Assembly: GCA_016763135.1 (NCBI GenBank)
Contig: JAESUI010000088.1
Coordinates: 1-6,364 of the forward strand
DNA: 6,364 nucleotides
Origin: Flavobacteriales bacterium
GTDB taxonomy: Bacteria > Bacteroidota > Bacteroidia > Flavobacteriales_E > Vicingaceae
Direction of reading: 5' to 3'
Part shown: positions 1 to 5,460 of the stretch, piece after piece
How positions within the stretch are numbered: position 1 is the stretch's first letter
Layout: every line of letters starts with the position of its first letter
The notes under the pieces: generated by a model
The model's input: the letters and a program-made list of their open reading frames with translations, nothing else
Databases searched by the model: none
Told to the model about the DNA's origin: nothing
Program-made: the position numbers and the translations under genes

Positions 1-576
1 GCATTAGAAGATATCTTTCAGCCACAGAATGCGAGTGCGGCCTTACGTACATGTGATGTTTTTGGAATACAGGATGTTCACATCATAGAAAATGAAAACG
101 AATATAATGTAAATCCTAGGGTGGTTCATGGAGCCTCTAAATGGATAAACCTACACAAGTATAACGAAAAGAAAAATAACACCTTAGACTGCATTAATAA
201 GCTTAAATCTGATGGTTATAAAGTATATGGAACAACTCCACATACAAATGATTGTTTAATTCAAGACATTCCGTTAGACACGAAAATTGCGCTAATGTTT
301 GGAACTGAAATGACAGGGTTATCTGACATTGCTATGGAGCATGTAGATGGTTTTGTAAAAATACCAATGTATGGTTTTACCGAAAGCTTAAACATCTCTG
401 TTTCTGCCTCTATTTGCTTATATGAACTTAGCAAACGATTAAAAGAATCTACAATCGATTGGAAATTATCCGAACAAGAAAAGGTGGACCAATTAATTGT
501 TTGGGCAAAAAAGGTAGTTAAAGATGGAACACGAATTGAACAACTTTATATAAGTAAACTAAAAGAGGGAAGCTAA
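1..576 (+). CDS. trmH: TrmH-family (SpoU/SPOUT) tRNA guanosine-2'-O-methyltransferase, 5' end missing
   Basis: The frame is open from base 1, so the gene begins before the window. 191 residues are visible, against roughly 215-230 for the family, so about 25-40 N-terminal residues are missing. The three SPOUT methyltransferase motifs are present. Motif 1 is NASAALRTCDVFG at visible residues 10-22, with the presumed catalytic Arg16. Motif 2 is LMFGTEMTGLSD at about 98-109. Motif 3 is IPMYGFTESLNISVS at about 121-135, which forms the SAM-binding trefoil knot in known members. TrmH enzymes use SAM to methylate the ribose 2'-OH of G18 in the tRNA D-loop; they are cytoplasmic and dimeric. The short acidic/basic C-terminal tail after the knot matches TrmH better than the larger rRNA enzyme RlmB, which carries an N-terminal L30e-like domain that cannot be checked here. 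The last codons form one arm of a terminator hairpin. Family is certain; the exact tRNA target is inferred from family. Confidence 0.9.
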   Translation, partial: ALEDIFQPQNASAALRTCDVFGIQDVHIIENENEYNVNPRVVHGASKWINLHKYNEKKNNTLDCINKLKSDGYKVYGTTPHTNDCLIQDIPLDTKIALMFGTEMTGLSDIAMEHVDGFVKIPMYGFTESLNISVSASICLYELSKRLKESTIDWKLSEQEKVDQLIVWAKKVVKDGTRIEQLYISKLKEGS

Positions 577-593
577 TGCTTCCCTCTTTTAGT
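558..593. terminator. Bidirectional intrinsic terminator between convergent trmH and helicase genes
   Basis: A perfect 16-bp inverted repeat pairs 558-573 with 578-593 around the 4-base loop TAAT. The core arm is AAAAGAGGGAAGC and its complement is GCTTCCCTCTTTT. The A-rich left flank and T-rich right flank give a run of U after the hairpin in both transcription directions, as expected for a terminator shared by two converging genes. The trmH stop codon TAA (574-576) occupies the loop, so the left arm is coding sequence. The hairpin is directly visible; termination activity is inferred. Confidence 0.85.
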
Positions 594-604
594 ATTTTCA
601 AAAT

Positions 605-2401
605 TTAGTTTCTTCTCCTTCTTTCTCTAAAGTTTCTTCCACCACCACCACTATTGCTTGATGAAGTTCTACCTCTTCTATCTCCACCACCACCTCTTCT
701 ATCTCCACCACCACTTCTTCTATCTCCACCATTCCTTCTTCCACCACTACGTTCTCCCTGAGGCTTATCTTGTGAGAATTCTACTCTTATATCTCTGTCT
801 TCAATATTTTTACCATTCATAGCACTAATCAATCGCTCACCAACCCCTTCATCAACGCCCATAAATGAAAAGCTATCAAATAGATCTATCTTACCTACTG
901 AGCCACCGTCAATTCCAGCTTGGTTACAAATAAAGCCTAGTAGTTGACCTTTGTTTTCAAAGCCATCCATTTTTCCAACATTAATAAATACTCTATTTAC
1001 GTTGGTTTCACTTCCTGAATCTCTTCTTCTAGAACTACCTCTATCATCACTGTCTCTTCCACTTCTCATTTTGCTAGGATCAACATTAATGTCACCAGCT
1101 TTTTCATATGCTTTTAAGAAACGGTTAAACTCTACAGAAACAAATCTTTCAATCAGTTCTTCTTTACTATAGCCTTCTAAACTTTCATGAATTTGAGCTA
1201 CAAAAGGAGCAATTCCTTTTTCATTTACCTCAACTTCATTTACATTTTTAATCAATTTCATTAATTGCATTCCGCAAATATCTTGACCAGAAGGAGCTTT
1301 TACTAATTCTAGTTTTTTACCTATCTGTTTCTCTACCAATTTAATTTTTCCAGATTTAGCTGGAGCAATTAAAGCTATCGAAATTCCTGATTTACCTGCT
1401 CTTGCTGTTCTACCACTTCGATGGGTATAACTTTCAATCTCATCTGGTAAATCATAATGGAATACATGGGTTATATCATCCACATCAATACCTCTTGCTG
1501 CAACATCAGTTGCAACTAATATCTGAATAGTCTTCTTTCTAAATTTCCCCATTACAGCATCACGCTGTCCTTGAGATAAATCTCCATGCAATGCATCAGC
1601 ACTATAACCATCATTCATTAATTTAGTTGCAACCTCTTGTGTATCTCTTCTTGTTCTACAAAAAACGATTCCAAACAATCCCGGGTAATGGTCAATAAAT
1701 CTTTTTAAAGCAAAGTATTTATCCCTTCCATTTACCAAACAAAATTTATGATCAATGTTTGCTGCACTACTATTTTTTGTTCCAACAGTTACCTTAATTG
1801 GGTCTTCCATATAGTTACTTGCAATACGCTCAACTTCTCTTGGCATTGTTGCAGAAAACAACCAAACTCTTTTAAATGCAGGGGTAGACTCTAAAATCTC
1901 ATTAATATCTTCCTTGAAGCCCATGTTTAACATTTCATCAGCCTCATCCAATACTACTTTAGAAACACTTTCAAATTTCAAAGCTTTTCTTCCTATTAGA
2001 TCTATTGTTCTTCCTGGAGTTCCAACAATAATGTTGGCTCCGCCTTTTATCGCTCTAATTTGATCAGAAATGCTAGCACCTCCATATACAGCTACTATTT
2101 TAACTCCATCTGCATATTTTGCGTATGCAGACATTTCTTTTGCTATTTGTATACACAACTCACGAGTTGGACAAAGTATTAAACCTTGTATTGCTCGGTA
2201 ATCTGTATCAATTTGTTGAATCATTGGTAAGCCAAATGCAGCAGTTTTACCTGTACCTGTTTGTGCTAACCCTACGTAATCTTTTTCCGTACCTAACAGA
2301 TCTGGAATTGATTTTTCTTGAATTTCTGATGGTTTTTCAAAACCCATCGCTGTTACTGCCTTAAGTAAATCCTCACTTAGGCCTAAGTCTTTAAATGTCA
2401 T
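605..2401 (-). CDS. deaD: DEAD-box ATP-dependent RNA helicase with DbpA-type RNA-binding domain and Gly/Arg-rich tail
   Basis: The 598-residue product carries the full DEAD-box set in order. These are the Q motif (about 21-33, Gln28), motif I AQTGTGKT (46-53), Ia PTREL (78-82), Ib TPGR (128-131), II DEAD (152-155), III SAT (183-185), IV VFCRT (246-250), V ATDVAARGIDV (297-307) and VI HRSGRTARAG (327-336). Residues about 340-440 fit the DeaD/CsdA dimerisation-like linker. Residues 469-543 form an RRM-like DbpA RNA-binding domain. The tail from about 550 is rich in Gly and Arg, with three 7-residue repeats and a final Arg cluster. DeaD/CsdA proteins remodel RNA in the cytoplasm during ribosome assembly and mRNA turnover, especially in the cold. 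The ATG start is supported by a conserved N-terminus beginning just before the Q motif. The gene appears monocistronic, with a roughly 105-nt structured leader and a hairpin terminator. The paralogue name (deaD versus dbpA or rhlE) is less certain than the family. Confidence 0.93.
   Translation of the reverse strand: MTFKDLGLSEDLLKAVTAMGFEKPSEIQEKSIPDLLGTEKDYVGLAQTGTGKTAAFGLPMIQQIDTDYRAIQGLILCPTRELCIQIAKEMSAYAKYADGVKIVAVYGGASISDQIRAIKGGANIIVGTPGRTIDLIGRKALKFESVSKVVLDEADEMLNMGFKEDINEILESTPAFKRVWLFSATMPREVERIASNYMEDPIKVTVGTKNSSAANIDHKFCLVNGRDKYFALKRFIDHYPGLFGIVFCRTRRDTQEVATKLMNDGYSADALHGDLSQGQRDAVMGKFRKKTIQILVATDVAARGIDVDDITHVFHYDLPDEIESYTHRSGRTARAGKSGISIALIAPAKSGKIKLVEKQIGKKLELVKAPSGQDICGMQLMKLIKNVNEVEVNEKGIAPFVAQIHESLEGYSKEELIERFVSVEFNRFLKAYEKAGDINVDPSKMRSGRDSDDRGSSRRRDSGSETNVNRVFINVGKMDGFENKGQLLGFICNQAGIDGGSVGKIDLFDSFSFMGVDEGVGERLISAMNGKNIEDRDIRVEFSQDKPQGERSGGRRNGGDRRSGGGDRRGGGGDRRGRTSSSNSGGGGRNFRERRRRN
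668..730 (-). repeat. Three tandem 21-bp in-frame repeats encoding GGDRRxG in the helicase tail
   Basis: Three adjacent 21-bp units encode GGDRRSG, GGDRRGG and GGDRRGR, residues 558-578 of the helicase. The first two units on the plus strand are essentially identical and the third differs at a few bases, which suggests recent unit duplication. Each unit is a multiple of three, so gain or loss of units would change tail length without shifting the frame. Gly/Arg tails of this kind bind RNA nonspecifically in other helicases. Confidence 0.85.
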
Positions 2402-2409
2402 GTTTTATA

Positions 2410-2432
2410 TTTTATACCGAACTGGTATAAAA
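2410..2432 (-). promoter_or_regulatory. Hairpin or dyad immediately upstream of the helicase start codon
   Basis: A perfect 9-bp inverted repeat, TTTTATACC and GGTATAAAA, surrounds the loop AGTTC. It ends 8 bases before the ATG at 2401, so it covers the place where a ribosome-binding site would normally lie, and no purine-rich Shine-Dalgarno is visible there. No U-tract follows it, so it does not look like a terminator. It could tune translation initiation with temperature, or be a DNA-binding dyad. AT-rich pairing makes it only moderately stable. Confidence 0.5.
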
Positions 2433-2463
2433 CGTTTTAGCGGGACTTATTCGCTGGATTGTT

Positions 2464-2496
2464 TTAACCAATTGGTTGGTTCTCAATGCTACCCAT
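2464..2496 (-). CDS. Possible upstream ORF (leader peptide) in the helicase leader
   Basis: An ATG at 2496-2494 opens a 10-codon frame, MGSIENQPIG, that ends with TAA at 2466-2464, about 62 bases before the helicase ATG. Its ATG falls within the loop of the first predicted hairpin and its stop meets the AACCAATTGGTT palindrome. No clear Shine-Dalgarno precedes it, though Bacteroidota often lack one. An ORF this short can occur by chance, so this is a candidate only. It is too short for any recognisable domain. Confidence 0.2.
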   Translation of the reverse strand: MGSIENQPIG

Positions 2497-2513
2497 TTTT
2501 TGTGTAGCGGCTG

Positions 2514-2521
2514 CAAAGGTG
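2514..2521 (-). promoter_or_regulatory. Promoter -7-like box for the helicase gene
   Basis: On the minus strand the bases CACCTTTG match the Bacteroidota -7 consensus TAnnTTTG at all but the first position, and are followed by GCAGCC. No convincing -33 TTG is present about 20 bases upstream; that stretch is a T-run. The box would place the start of transcription near 2505-2509. It is the best candidate in the divergent region, assigned by consensus match only. Confidence 0.5.
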
Positions 2522-2548
2522 ACATTTTTTAATGGATAAAAAAAATTA

Positions 2549-2556
2549 TACCTTTA
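2549..2556 (+). promoter_or_regulatory. Weak promoter -7-like box for the membrane glycosyltransferase gene
   Basis: TACCTTTA matches the Bacteroidota TAnnTTTG consensus except for the last base. It would place the transcript start about 40 bases before the ATG at 2605. No -33 TTG is evident. It lies back to back with the leftward helicase box, about 28 bases away, so the two promoters would share an AT-rich tract. Confidence 0.3.
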
Positions 2557-2604
2557 TTCCGCTATAAATAACAACTCATAAAGAATTACAATAGTTAAAT
2601 TAAA

Positions 2605-4023
2605 ATGATAAAAGCAATTTTAAAAATTGAAATAATCCTGTCATTGACATTATTTTTAGTACTCCTTTTATTTACTTTTAACCTAGATATAACAGGAAAT
2701 TCTGGTGACAGTATCACGCATTATTTATATTCTCATTTCGCTTTTAAATACCCTCATTTCTTTTTACACCATTGGGCAAAACCCCTTTTTGTTTTATTAA
2801 GCTCACCTTTTGCTCAATTTGGTTTTAAAGGGATAATTATTTTCAATAGTATCTGTATAACGCTAACAGCTTTATTTTCTTTTTATACAGCAAAAAACTT
2901 TAAAATAGAAAATCCTTTACTCGTTTATGTTTTTATCTTTTTTGCTCCTTTATGCTTTAAATTAATATTCTCAGGGCTTACAGAATACTTATTTGCCCTT
3001 TTCTTAATAATTGGTATTTACTTAATGAGTAAATCAAAATATCTATTTTCAATTGTCATTATTTCTTTTTTACCGCTTATACGATCTGAAGGATTATTAA
3101 TATTAGGAGTGTTTGGATGCTACTTAGTTTATAACAAACAATATAAAATAATACCCTACCTATTCACAGGGCAGTTACTCTATACAATTATTGGGGCTTT
3201 CTATTTTAACGATATTCTATGGGTAATTAATAAAATTCCATATGCCAATCTTGGTAGTCCTTACGGAAAAGGTGAACTATTGGACTTTGTTCATAGACTA
3301 AACTATGTAATTGAAAAACCAATCTACTTCCTACTTTTTATTGGGTCAATTAGTATATTAATTTCATTTATCAGAAAAGGGTTTAAGAAAAATGACTCAC
3401 AAAAAACAATCTTAATACTGGGCTCTTTTGCCGTTTTATTTGTTGCTCATAGCATTTTTTGGTGGAAAGGTATTTTTAATTCTATGGGACTTCCAAGAGT
3501 CTTAATTGCAGTTATTCCCGTTATTGCAATTATTGCCCTGATTGGACTTCAAACTATTACTAGTAAACTTAAAAATTCAATATTAAAAAAAACCGTAGTA
3601 GGTAGTTTTATATTATTAATATGTTTTTACCCTTTCACAAATCGATTAGAAGGGGTTGTTTTTAATGATGAATTATTTGTAATCGAAGAGAATAGATTAA
3701 TTGAAGAAGAAGTAACTCCTTATATCAAAAAAGAATTCCCTGATTATAAAAATCAAAGATTATACTTCTCTCACCCCTACTTGAGTATAGCCTTAGATAT
3801 TGATTACTTTAACACAAGGCATCATAGGGAAATACAGCATTTACAATTAGATACTATAGAAAGCAATTCAATAATTATTTGGGACGATTGGTTTAGCCCT
3901 ATAGAAGGCGATACTGAACTAGAGTTATTAAAGGGAAAATTCAACTTAATACAATCATTCCAACGACAAGACAAAGAACGTATCATTCAATTTATTGTTT
4001 TCGAGAAAAAAAATAAACACTAA
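2605..4023 (+). CDS. Multi-pass membrane protein, probable GT-C-fold glycosyltransferase
   Basis: The 472-residue product has about ten or more hydrophobic segments (for example 6-26, 78-97, 104-121, 123-140, 160-176, 183-200, 236-256, 267-285, 298-316, 328-346). A mostly soluble C-terminal tail of about 125 residues follows. The layout fits GT-C enzymes, which move sugars from polyprenyl-phosphate donors on the outer face of the inner membrane. After the first membrane segment, GDS with Asp35 sits where these enzymes place their catalytic acidic residue. The nearby HHWAKPL (55-61) recalls the Lys-Pro-Pro region of the PMT/ArnT group. The stretch GLTEYLFALFL (124-134) and LPLIRSEG (156-163) resemble the helix with a conserved Glu and the Arg-x-Glu motif of mannosyltransferases. 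No close family is recognised and the donor and acceptor are unknown. It has no glycan neighbours, and its codons look more AT-rich than the flanking genes. Its stop overlaps the next gene's stop. Confidence 0.7.
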   Translation: MIKAILKIEIILSLTLFLVLLLFTFNLDITGNSGDSITHYLYSHFAFKYPHFFLHHWAKPLFVLLSSPFAQFGFKGIIIFNSICITLTALFSFYTAKNFKIENPLLVYVFIFFAPLCFKLIFSGLTEYLFALFLIIGIYLMSKSKYLFSIVIISFLPLIRSEGLLILGVFGCYLVYNKQYKIIPYLFTGQLLYTIIGAFYFNDILWVINKIPYANLGSPYGKGELLDFVHRLNYVIEKPIYFLLFIGSISILISFIRKGFKKNDSQKTILILGSFAVLFVAHSIFWWKGIFNSMGLPRVLIAVIPVIAIIALIGLQTITSKLKNSILKKTVVGSFILLICFYPFTNRLEGVVFNDELFVIEENRLIEEEVTPYIKKEFPDYKNQRLYFSHPYLSIALDIDYFNTRHHREIQHLQLDTIESNSIIIWDDWFSPIEGDTELELLKGKFNLIQSFQRQDKERIIQFIVFEKKNKH

Positions 4024-4919
4024 AAATAAACCCCGTAAAATTTAGTCTTTCCGTGTTGGTTAAATTCTATAGTTGGCATTGGAAACTTAATAAATCCAAA
4101 AGCTCCTAAAACAGTATTAGCAAATTTGCTTTTAGTTTTAATTCGTGTTAAATCAATATCTAAACTCAAGTAATATTGGCGTTGTCTAATAATGGTTGGA
4201 TCAAAAGAGTTATCAAATGCTCCAACCAGACCACCTGCTCCATAGCCCAAAGCTAAATTTAACCATTTCGGAAATTTAGTTTCATCTCCTAAAAAAGAAG
4301 CAATGTTAACACTTGCCCAATAAGTTTGTCCATTGTAATCTTTTAACGCATTTTGCATTACGTTTTCGCCTAATAAATCTGGTCGCATATCAGCATACTT
4401 ACTTTTATGAAAAGAGTATTTAAGCAATATTCTTTGCTCATCCCAAGCCAATTGTTGACTTATAAAAAATAAAGAACCAGCAGTATTTACTCCAACATCT
4501 CCCCAACTAAAGCCCCAAGCAGAAGAATATCCATCAAAAACTTCAACTGAGGTTAAAAAGAATAAGCCTAATGTTCCTCCATACCAAATGGACTTTTTAC
4601 GACTTACTCCACCCCATTTTAACACATCATATCCAGCTTTTCCAGCATAATAAGAAGTCATTCCATGCCCGATCTTATCCATTTGTAGCCACTCAGCATT
4701 ATCATTAAAGGTATGAAAAGAAGAACTCGGAATGTCTTTATACCACAAAGTGTACATGCCTGCCATTGCTCCAACATAACCAATGGTTTCTGTTGCAATT
4801 ACCATTTTTAATCGGTTGGGGTTTAAGGTGTCTTGTTGCGAAAAAGTATTTTGAGTAAAACCCAATAAAATAACAAGAGATATGGCTATTTTATAGAACA
4901 ACTCTATTTTCTTACCCAA
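4020..4919 (-). CDS. Secreted DUF2279-like (YfiM-related) envelope protein
   Basis: The 299-residue product begins with a signal peptide: basic and polar residues 1-10, a hydrophobic core at 11-21, and likely cleavage after Ser27 in NTFS-QQD. There is no lipobox Cys, so it is probably periplasmic or outer-membrane associated rather than a lipoprotein. The conserved part is residues about 75-165, with DKIGHG (81-86), then E126-x-x-D129-G, then WGFSWGD (135-141) and a following Asn. This spacing of DKxGH, an acidic pair and a Ser-x-x-Asp segment matches my memory of DUF2279, a family of unknown function. The C-terminal 100 residues have alternating patterns (YYLSLDIDL) that could be beta strands. 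No ATG lies near the N-terminus. The first usable start after the in-frame stop is TTG at 4919, which overlaps the lipoprotein gene by 16 bp. A second TTG at 4901 lies 2 bp after that gene's stop and keeps the signal peptide. The final start is therefore uncertain. Confidence 0.7.
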   Translation of the reverse strand: MGKKIELFYKIAISLVILLGFTQNTFSQQDTLNPNRLKMVIATETIGYVGAMAGMYTLWYKDIPSSSFHTFNDNAEWLQMDKIGHGMTSYYAGKAGYDVLKWGGVSRKKSIWYGGTLGLFFLTSVEVFDGYSSAWGFSWGDVGVNTAGSLFFISQQLAWDEQRILLKYSFHKSKYADMRPDLLGENVMQNALKDYNGQTYWASVNIASFLGDETKFPKWLNLALGYGAGGLVGAFDNSFDPTIIRQRQYYLSLDIDLTRIKTKSKFANTVLGAFGFIKFPMPTIEFNQHGKTKFYGVYF

Positions 4920-5455
4920 ATTTCAATATCATCTGGCGAACTCCAAGCATAATTCAATGTCTTATTAACAAAAGGCTCTGGCCCATTTTTAGGGAAAAAT
5001 GCTGCTGCATTTGGCACTTTAACTCCCCATTTAGAAGATGATGCTTGCTCTCCTGCAATAATCAATACGGTTAACTTATGTTTATCATCTGTATCAGTTG
5101 CTATAACCGGCACTCCTTTATTAGCAAATTCTTGAGCATTGTCCATCACTAATTTATCTTTAGCATCTCCTAAGTTGTGCCATGCGCTGCTCGAAGATAC
5201 AAAATCATAAATATCATGATACTCAATGTATTGGTTATCCTTTTTCAAATCTTCTATACCGTAATAAGCAGATATCGCTTTAGCCGTAAATGTCTTAGTA
5301 TTATTAGCTCCTTTTCCAGCTTGCCATTCTTCATATTCTACCAACAATTGTTCTATGGATCTTTTTTCAATGTGAACCGTTTCCATTTTTTCTCCTCCAC
5401 AGCCAAAAAACATCAATATTGACAATGCTACTAAACTTAGTCTGATTTTTTTCAT
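4904..5455 (-). CDS. Putative lipoprotein of unknown function, faintly CHAP/NlpC-amidase-like
   Basis: The 183-residue product starts with a lipoprotein signal: KK-IR, a hydrophobic core, and MFFGC with the lipidated Cys at 19. The Cys is followed by GGEK, not a clear run of acidic residues, so surface export is not indicated. I do not recognise the family. Residues 75-160 are the most distinctive: YHDIYDFV (79-86), NAQEFANKGVPVIAT (106-120), LIIAGEQ (131-137) and WGVKVPNAAAFF (143-154). Their order recalls CHAP/NlpC-type wall amidases, in which a Cys-led helix, an Ala-Asn-x-Gly-xx-Val segment, a Gly-His strand and a Val-Pro loop occur in turn. The expected Cys and Gly-His are absent here (His80 and Lys127-Leu128 stand in their places by eye), so if related it is probably not a classic cysteine peptidase. 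The ATG lies 5 bp after the OmpA-type gene's stop, so translation is probably coupled. Confidence 0.75.
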   Translation of the reverse strand: MKKIRLSLVALSILMFFGCGGEKMETVHIEKRSIEQLLVEYEEWQAGKGANNTKTFTAKAISAYYGIEDLKKDNQYIEYHDIYDFVSSSSAWHNLGDAKDKLVMDNAQEFANKGVPVIATDTDDKHKLTVLIIAGEQASSSKWGVKVPNAAAFFPKNGPEPFVNKTLNYAWSSPDDIEIWVRK

Positions 5456-5460
5456 CTATC

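Larger units (their letters stand above)
2402..2508 (-). promoter_or_regulatory. Predicted structured 5' leader of the DEAD-box helicase mRNA
   Basis: If transcription starts a few bases after the box at 2521-2514, the mRNA has an untranslated leader of about 100-107 nt. Near its 5' end is a stem of GCTAC (2508-2504) with GTAGC (2492-2488) around an 11-base loop. A 12-bp palindrome AACCAATTGGTT lies at 2466-2477. A palindrome AAAACGTTTT (2429-2438) overlaps the upstream arm of a 9-bp hairpin (2410-2432) that ends 8 bases before the ATG. Only one of those last two structures could form at once. Long leaders are known for cold-shock helicase and csp mRNAs in other bacteria. Structure is seen in the sequence; regulation is inferred. 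Confidence 0.45.

Noticed and set aside
121..576. GTG at 121 as the start of the methyltransferase
   Set aside because: The same frame is open back to base 1 and encodes SPOUT motif 1 (NASAALRTCD), so the true start is before the window.
668..730. CRISPR-like or intergenic repeat array
   Set aside because: The 21-bp units are directly adjacent without spacers and encode an in-frame Gly/Arg tail.
951..1172. 73-codon plus-strand ORF inside the helicase gene
   Set aside because: It lies wholly antisense to a well-supported DEAD-box gene, has Leu/Ser-rich low-complexity content typical of a shadow frame, and has no domain.
2119..2364. 81-codon plus-strand ORF inside the helicase gene
   Set aside because: It is antisense to the motif I-Ia coding region. 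Its Leu-rich pattern mirrors the opposite strand and is not an independent membrane protein.
4024..4080. Intrinsic terminator for the membrane protein gene
   Set aside because: Only short imperfect AT pairings were found, with no GC-rich stem followed by a T-run.
5177..5422. 81-codon plus-strand ORF inside the lipoprotein gene
   Set aside because: It is antisense to the lipoprotein gene; its Phe/Ser-rich composition is the complement of Lys/Glu codons, and no promoter or domain is seen.
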